Shown: piece by piece, positions 23,800 to 28,141 of the stretch
Layout of the letters: the number at the start of each line of letters is the position of its first letter
How positions within the stretch are numbered: the stretch's first letter is position 1
Assembly: GCA_964529005.1 (NCBI GenBank)
Contig: CAZGUH010000045.1
Coordinates: 1-28,141 of the forward strand
Length of the DNA: 28,141 bases
Source of the DNA: CAZGUH01 sp964529005
GTDB taxonomy: Bacteria > Actinomycetota > Acidimicrobiia > Acidimicrobiales > Ilumatobacteraceae
Direction: 5' to 3'
Translations under genes and position numbers: made by a program
Notes under the pieces: model-generated
Database searches by the model: none
Told to the model about the DNA's origin: nothing
The model's input: the letters and a program-made list of their open reading frames with translations, nothing else

Positions 23800-23847
23800 G
23801 GGAGCAACTTCGGGAGTGATCGCGGGAGCAAGTCCGGGACGTGAGGG
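23800..23847. repeat. array B: four 12-bp direct repeats, inverted relative to array A
   Basis: Units start at 23800, 23812, 23824 and 23836: GGGAGCAACTTC, GGGAGTGATCGC, GGGAGCAAGTCC and GGGACGTGAGGG. Aligned with the reverse complement of array A, 37 of 42 positions agree, including 25 in a row. It lies between the coupling-protein stop and the ArdC-like start, ending 15 nt before that ATG. Confidence 0.85.
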
Positions 23848-23862
23848 GCGCACGGTGCCCGC

Positions 23863-26256
23863 ATGGCGCGCAACGGTCAACGCCTCGAGTTCTCGACGTT
23901 CACGTCGATGGCCAACCACCTCGACCAGTGGGCCGAGACCAGCCTGGCGACGCCGGCGGCGTGGGAGGACGCGCTGGTCGTGTCCCGGTCGTGGCTCGAC
24001 TACAGCGCCCGCAACCAGGTGCTGCTCGCCTCCTACGGGGTCGACGGTCCCGTCGCCGGGCCCGAGACGTGGCGGCTCGTGCCCTCCACGACCGAAGGCC
24101 GTGGCTGCGCGGTGCGCTCAGGGGAGCACGGCTGGCCCGTGCGCGTCCCGGTCACGACCGGCGGGACCGAACCGGACCCCTACCTCGGCGGTCACCGGCC
24201 GACCCGCGCTGCGGTCGAACGATGGGAGTGGCGGCCCGTGTTCGAAATCGGCCAGCTCGCCCGCCGGCCCGCCCCCGACTCGCTCACCCCGGTCGAGCTC
24301 CCCGCCACCCTCACCGGACCTCGCGGCGACGACGCGTTCGCCGCGGCGGTGCGCAAGGTCGCCGGGGCCACCGTGCGCGGGTCGCTGCCCCGAACCCACG
24401 ACGCCGAGCGGATGCTGGTCGAGGCCGCGGGCCGGCTGCGCCGGTCGAAGCGCCCGGCCCTCGACCCGGAGCTGCGCGAGCAGGTCGCCTGGCTGGTGGC
24501 CGACCGCGTCGGTCACGCCGCGACTGCCCGACCGGTCCCATTCGACCCGTCCGGTCTGGCGCCGCGGGAGCGATGGGAGCGGCTCCAGGACGTGCTCGAA
24601 CCGGCCCGCAAGCTCACCGCCGCGCTCGGCGTCACCGTCGGGGTGGACCTCGTCGCGTCGGCGCTGCCGCGCATGGAGATCGTCGACGACCGCGTCGTAC
24701 CCGCCGGTCGCCGCCACCGCCTCCCGGCCGCCTCGCTCGAACAGCTCCCGGTCGGCCGGTGGGTCACCGTCGGTCCCTACACGCCTGCCGAATGGATGGC
24801 CCGGGGTGAGCACGCCGCCGGGCTCGGCGCCTTCCTGCGGCTGAACAAGAGCGCCTACCTCGTCGCGGTCGAGAACGGGACCGACGGGGCGGCATGGCGG
24901 CTCGAAGACGTCGCCGCCCGGACCGGCCACGGGCTGCTCGCCGCCGGCAGCGCCCGCAGCCTCAACGACGCCCGAGCCGCGGCAGTCACCGCGGTGCGCG
25001 ACCGCTACCCGGCGCTCACTGCACCCGTGGCCGACACCACCCCGAGCCCGATCGGGACGAACCGAGGATGGGAGCAGATGCCACGAGCCGGACGCGCCGC
25101 TGCCGCCGAGATGCGACAGCTCACCGAGCAGATCACCCTCTACGTCCTGCCCGCCCCCGGAGGCCGCTGGCAACCCGCGATCCACACGCCCGCGACCACC
25201 GGGCTCGACCTCCTCCCACTCCAGCGCACCGTCGACGACGCCCGCGCCCACGCCGAGCTGGCCGGCCGCCGAATCGCCCGGGCCGGGCTCGTCGCCGACC
25301 CAGCCCGCGCCGACCGGACCGTGGCCGACTATGCCGCCGAACCCTCGTACACCCGCGCCGACCTCGCCCAGATGATCGGCCCCCGACTCGACCCAGCCGA
25401 CGCCGACCGCATCCCCGCCGCGTCACCTGGCGAACTGGTCGAGCTGCTCGGCGCCGCCGGGCTGACACCGGCAACCACCGTCGCCGTCCTCGCCGCCGAG
25501 CAACTCGACGCGATCGAAGTCGCCGCCCTCCTGCCGATGGCCGGAGTGCCGATGCCCGACGCCATCGAGGTGCTCCGCGACCGTTGGGGCGTACCGGCCA
25601 TGACTGCCGCCGAACTGCTCGACGCCACCGCGGCCGAGATGCGCGCCGCTGGATGCACACCGGTCGAGATCATGGCCACCCGGCCCCGCGACGTCCTGCG
25701 CACCCTGCCGGAGGACCCGCACCTGTGGGAGCTCGCCGCCGGCGCGATGGCCGACGGCGGCCATCCCACCACCACGATCGCCGCCCACCTCGTCGCCCAC
25801 GCACCCACCCCCGACACGTTCGCCGCCGGACTCGTCGCGGTCACCGAACCCGCCGACACTCTCACGATCGCGGCGAGCAGCCACGCCCACCCCGACCACC
25901 TCGCCGCCACCTCCGAAGCCCTCGGACTCTCGCCAGCCGACACCGCCACCGCCCTCGCTGGCATCGCCGCCGACGACACCGTGCTCGACACCCTCGTCCG
26001 CCGCTGTGACGGCGACCCCGACGCAGCAACGAGCATCGCTAGCGACGCCGGGATCAATGAGGCCGCGATCGCATCCTGGGCGCGACCGGCGGCCCTGGCG
26101 ACAGTCACCCCGATCCGTTCGTCGCTCGACCTCGACACCAGCGCACTGCTCGACGCACTCCCACCACCCGGACCCTCCCGCGAACACAGCGCCGCCGCCC
26201 GACTCGAGGCCCTCACCGCGGGCATCGAATCCACGTCCCTGGAGCCCACCCCATGA
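23863..26256 (+). CDS. ArdC-like N-terminal domain protein with long helical C-terminus
   Basis: This is a 797-residue protein. Residues about 10-120 match the ArdC N-terminal ssDNA-binding/antirestriction domain in pattern: a Trp-rich helix, YSARNQVLL (47-55), and VAGPETWRL (64-72). A middle region (about 150-410) is unassigned. From about 410 to the end it is Ala-rich and helical, with recurring LxPAxT / AAxxLxA units that suggest helical repeats. The HExxH metalloprotease motif of full ArdC proteins is not present. ATG 23863 lacks a ribosome binding site and lies 15 nt after repeat array B. ArdC-type proteins protect incoming plasmid DNA, which fits the coupling-protein context. Function of the large C-terminus is unknown. 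Confidence 0.72.
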   Translation: MARNGQRLEFSTFTSMANHLDQWAETSLATPAAWEDALVVSRSWLDYSARNQVLLASYGVDGPVAGPETWRLVPSTTEGRGCAVRSGEHGWPVRVPVTTGGTEPDPYLGGHRPTRAAVERWEWRPVFEIGQLARRPAPDSLTPVELPATLTGPRGDDAFAAAVRKVAGATVRGSLPRTHDAERMLVEAAGRLRRSKRPALDPELREQVAWLVADRVGHAATARPVPFDPSGLAPRERWERLQDVLEPARKLTAALGVTVGVDLVASALPRMEIVDDRVVPAGRRHRLPAASLEQLPVGRWVTVGPYTPAEWMARGEHAAGLGAFLRLNKSAYLVAVENGTDGAAWRLEDVAARTGHGLLAAGSARSLNDARAAAVTAVRDRYPALTAPVADTTPSPIGTNRGWEQMPRAGRAAAAEMRQLTEQITLYVLPAPGGRWQPAIHTPATTGLDLLPLQRTVDDARAHAELAGRRIARAGLVADPARADRTVADYAAEPSYTRADLAQMIGPRLDPADADRIPAASPGELVELLGAAGLTPATTVAVLAAEQLDAIEVAALLPMAGVPMPDAIEVLRDRWGVPAMTAAELLDATAAEMRAAGCTPVEIMATRPRDVLRTLPEDPHLWELAAGAMADGGHPTTTIAAHLVAHAPTPDTFAAGLVAVTEPADTLTIAASSHAHPDHLAATSEALGLSPADTATALAGIAADDTVLDTLVRRCDGDPDAATSIASDAGINEAAIASWARPAALATVTPIRSSLDLDTSALLDALPPPGPSREHSAAARLEALTAGIESTSLEPTP

Positions 26257-26627
26257 CCCACCCGTTCGCCCACCCCCACGATGCTGTCGAGGACCTGGCC
26301 GAAGGCGGCACATGGCTGCTCGACCTCGTCGCCGCCGTCGACCACCTCCGCCGCGGTCATCGCCCCGGCCTCACGGTCTGGGTGGCCCTCGCCGAAGCAC
26401 TCGACGGGTACGTCGATGACGACCCGCGCCCCGCCGACGCATCCGACGACTCGTTGGGCGCACGGTTGCGACGGTTGGCCGAGCACGCCGACATACAGGC
26501 AGCGGGACCAGTGCAGGCTGCTGTTCGCCACTGGGTCACCACGATGGCCGACCGCTACAACGACGGCCGACACTGGCCGCACCCAGCGCCAAGACGCGGG
26601 TTCCCTCCGTCTGCCATCGACGTGTGA
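26253..26627 (+). CDS. small hypothetical protein translationally coupled to the ArdC-like gene
   Basis: This is a 124-residue soluble protein. Its ATG overlaps the stop of the preceding gene (ATGA, 4-nt overlap), which indicates translational coupling and a shared function. It is helical, with WLLDLVAAVDHLRRGH, VWVALAEALDGYV and VRHWVTTMADRYNDG. No family was recognised, and there is no membrane segment. The gap to the next gene (55 nt) contains AAGGAG at 26663-26668. Confidence 0.7.
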   Translation: MTHPFAHPHDAVEDLAEGGTWLLDLVAAVDHLRRGHRPGLTVWVALAEALDGYVDDDPRPADASDDSLGARLRRLAEHADIQAAGPVQAAVRHWVTTMADRYNDGRHWPHPAPRRGFPPSAIDV

Positions 26628-26682
26628 TCGGCATGCCTCGGCCTGACGGCGGAGTTGGGGGCAAGGAGCACGGGTTGCGTCG

Positions 26683-27877
26683 TTGAAGCCGCCATGCTGG
26701 TTGGCAAAGAGCGACACGAACGGGATCCTCGATGTCGGCGATCCGCTGTACGAGCTGGCATGGCCTCGCGCGGTCCTCACTGCCGAGCTCGATCGTCAGC
26801 TCTCGCTTGCCAGCCGGGCCACTGTCCGAAATCGACATTGGCCGGAGCAGATCGGTCGGTTGCTGCGGATGGCGTTCCGCAACTCGGTCGTCGCTGACGA
26901 GTTCAACGCCGCGGTGCCCTCCTCGGTCGACCTGTTGGAGCCTGGTGTACCGACTGATGGGGGCGTGGCTTGGGTGCGTCGCCTCCGCCACGAGCTGCAG
27001 ACGATGCCGGAGTATCCGGTTGCCCGCCGCTACTACAGCTCGCGGCACGGAACGCCGGCCGAGCCGCTCAACCACATCGGTCTGTTCCGGCGGTTCGTGG
27101 CGCTCGTCCGGGACCTCGATGAGCAAGGGTTGTGGGCCGAGCGTCTCGGCACCGACTGCCCAGACGGCCTCGGTGACCCGCCCGAGCGACCCAACGAGCT
27201 GTTCCGTCGCCTCCTCGGCCGGAACATCCTCGACACCGACGGGCCGTGGCCGCTGAACGAGCACCGTGTCGACCGCTGGAGAATCGAGGACTTCTACGAC
27301 ATCGTCGAGGTGCTCCACGACCTGGCCTCGTGGCCGGGCACGTGGGACAGCCACAACTTCGGTGGCTGCGTAGGTCACCCTGGGTCGTTCTCGCAGCCGT
27401 GCGGCCAGGCGATCTTCCGCTGGAGAGTGAACGAAGCACTCCGTGGGAGCGACCTCGGTGTGGTCATCGCAGAGCGCGGTGAGGATCGCGGCCGAGTCGT
27501 GCGAGTGATCGCGCCCACGACCGAGGCCATCGTCGAGGCGGCGCTCACCACCGAATCGGCGGATCACGCGGCCGAGGTCGCACACGCGGTTGCTCTGTTC
27601 CGATCACGCGATCGTGATGTCCCGACACTGCGAAGCGCGGTCATCGCGCTGGCCGGGGGTGCTCGAATCGCAGCGGGCGATCCTCAAGTCCGAACTGCTG
27701 AGCAAGGACGAGGGCGCGTTGTTCGACATCGCCAACAACTTCGATCTGCGGCATCGCAACGCCAACCAACGTTCGGACTACGACCCGCTGTTCCTCGAGT
27801 GGGTGTTCAGCTGGTACCTGGGCACGATCACGCTCGTGGCGTCGCTGGCCGCTCGGTCGAGTGAGTCGACTGCCTGA
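26683..27877 (+). pseudogene. unknown protein gene broken by a +1 frameshift in a G run
   Basis: The first frame (TTG 26683) encodes about 325 residues of sensible sequence, including RIEDFYDIVEVLHDLASW and AIFRWRVNEALRG. After 27655-27659 it turns into Arg/Gln-rich nonsense and stops at 27864. The next frame takes over exactly there, giving VLESQRAILKSELLSKDEG, FDLRHRNANQRSDYDP and EWVFSWYLGTITL, and stops at 27877. Removing one G from the GGGGG run restores a single protein of about 397 residues. The family is unknown to me; the RH...N tail loosely recalls HEPN-type C-termini (weak). The TTG start is 14 nt after AAGGAG. Either a true mutation or a sequencing error. Confidence 0.7.
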
Positions 27878-27897
27878 CCGGACCGCTCACCGTCGGG

Positions 27898-28141
27898 TCA
27901 CCAGCCCGCCGTGTCGTTCAACATCGGCATGGTGGACGACACGACGGCTGAGGTGTCGAGAGTCCGGTCATCGCTGACCGTGTCGATCGCGAGCACGAGC
28001 AGCTCGCGCTGATCTGCCTGGTCCATGTCGACAGCCGCATCGCCCAGTGGGTCGGTGCCGGTGACGTTCCAGCGGTGTCGATAGTTCGCGATGTCGGCAA
28101 GGAGGCGTTCCGTGGCGTTGTCGATCGCGGTTGCGTCGTCG
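27898..28141 (-). CDS. C-terminal part of an unidentified protein, possibly a relaxase/helicase (cut by window edge)
   Basis: On the minus strand an open frame enters from the right edge and runs 80 codons to TGA at 27898-27900. It contains TERLLADIANYRHRWNVTG, then DPLGDAAVDMDQADQRELL, and ends MLNDTAGW. The IAxYRxRWxVT-DPLG pattern resembles what I recall from the C-terminal tails of actinobacterial MobF-type relaxases, which would suit an element that otherwise lacks one. This is a guess from a short piece. The gene is convergent with the frameshifted gene, 20 nt between stops. Confidence 0.5.
   Translation of the reverse strand, partial: DDATAIDNATERLLADIANYRHRWNVTGTDPLGDAAVDMDQADQRELLVLAIDTVSDDRTLDTSAVVSSTMPMLNDTAGW

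Larger units (their letters stand above)
19387..28141. mobile_element. part of a putative conjugative/integrative element
   Basis: From about 19.4 kb rightward the genes are a VirD4-type coupling ATPase, an ArdC-like protein, a primase-like remnant, a possible toxin-antitoxin pair and several orphans. This content is typical of actinobacterial conjugative elements. The left limit is placed just after the RNase gene, where the Toprim-like fragment begins. No integrase, attachment repeat, tRNA or complete relaxase is visible, and the right end lies outside the window. The whole window could equally belong to a large plasmid. Confidence 0.5.

Noticed and set aside
26536..27585. 349-residue minus-strand frame opposite the frameshifted gene
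   Set aside because: The plus strand has structured, aromatic-rich protein sequence; the minus translation is Arg/Glu/Val-rich without motifs.
19373..28141. tRNA or attachment-site repeat at the element edge
   Set aside because: No cloverleaf-like sequence or matching direct repeat was seen, and the far end of the element is outside the window.

Overview
The window is very GC-rich, gene-dense DNA that reads as the chromosome (or a large replicon) of an actinobacterium. The gene families are actinobacterial: a DUF3040-like protein, tandem universal stress proteins, a Rip3-like site-2 protease, and a kinase of the Rv2004c type. Several genes appear leaderless, with a TANNNT box 6-8 nt before the start codon. 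An Acidimicrobiia-like host is my guess from overall character and is not proven. No rRNA, tRNA, CRISPR array or insertion sequence was seen.

Region 1 (1-14.04 kb) is a stress and dormancy neighbourhood. It holds a cation diffusion facilitator, two tandem-domain universal stress proteins, a fused phosphotransferase/P-loop kinase, an MBL-fold hydrolase, an unknown membrane protein, a site-2 protease with CBS domains, a PPOX flavin-binding protein, an amphi-Trp protein, a P2-type cation ATPase, a polysaccharide deacetylase lipoprotein and a LiaF-like protein. The kinase, stress protein, protease and ATPase types all have counterparts in the DosR (dormancy/hypoxia) regulon of Mycobacterium tuberculosis. 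I found no convincing DosR box.

Region 2 (14.06-17.86 kb) has three minus-strand genes with gaps of 47 and 67 nt. In transcription order they are a membrane-anchored copper nitrite reductase with an extra N-terminal cupredoxin domain, a TauE/SafE exporter, and a CstB-like persulfide dioxygenase-rhodanese. Together they suggest joint handling of nitrite/NO and reactive sulfur. A divergent MBL/beta-CASP RNase (17.98-19.37 kb) closes the housekeeping-like part.

Region 3 (about 19.4 kb to the right edge) looks like part of an integrative or conjugative element. It begins with a Toprim-like remnant and continues with a small gene plus a PIN-like gene (possible toxin-antitoxin pair) and an unknown minus-strand gene. 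Next come a VirD4/TraG-type coupling ATPase with a Cys4 tail, an ArdC-like 797-residue protein, a coupled small gene, an unknown gene broken by one extra G, and the end of a gene cut by the window edge. Two arrays of four 12-bp repeats, in opposite orientation, bracket the coupling-protein gene. They are the most distinctive unexplained signal in the window. No complete relaxase, integrase or attachment site is visible.
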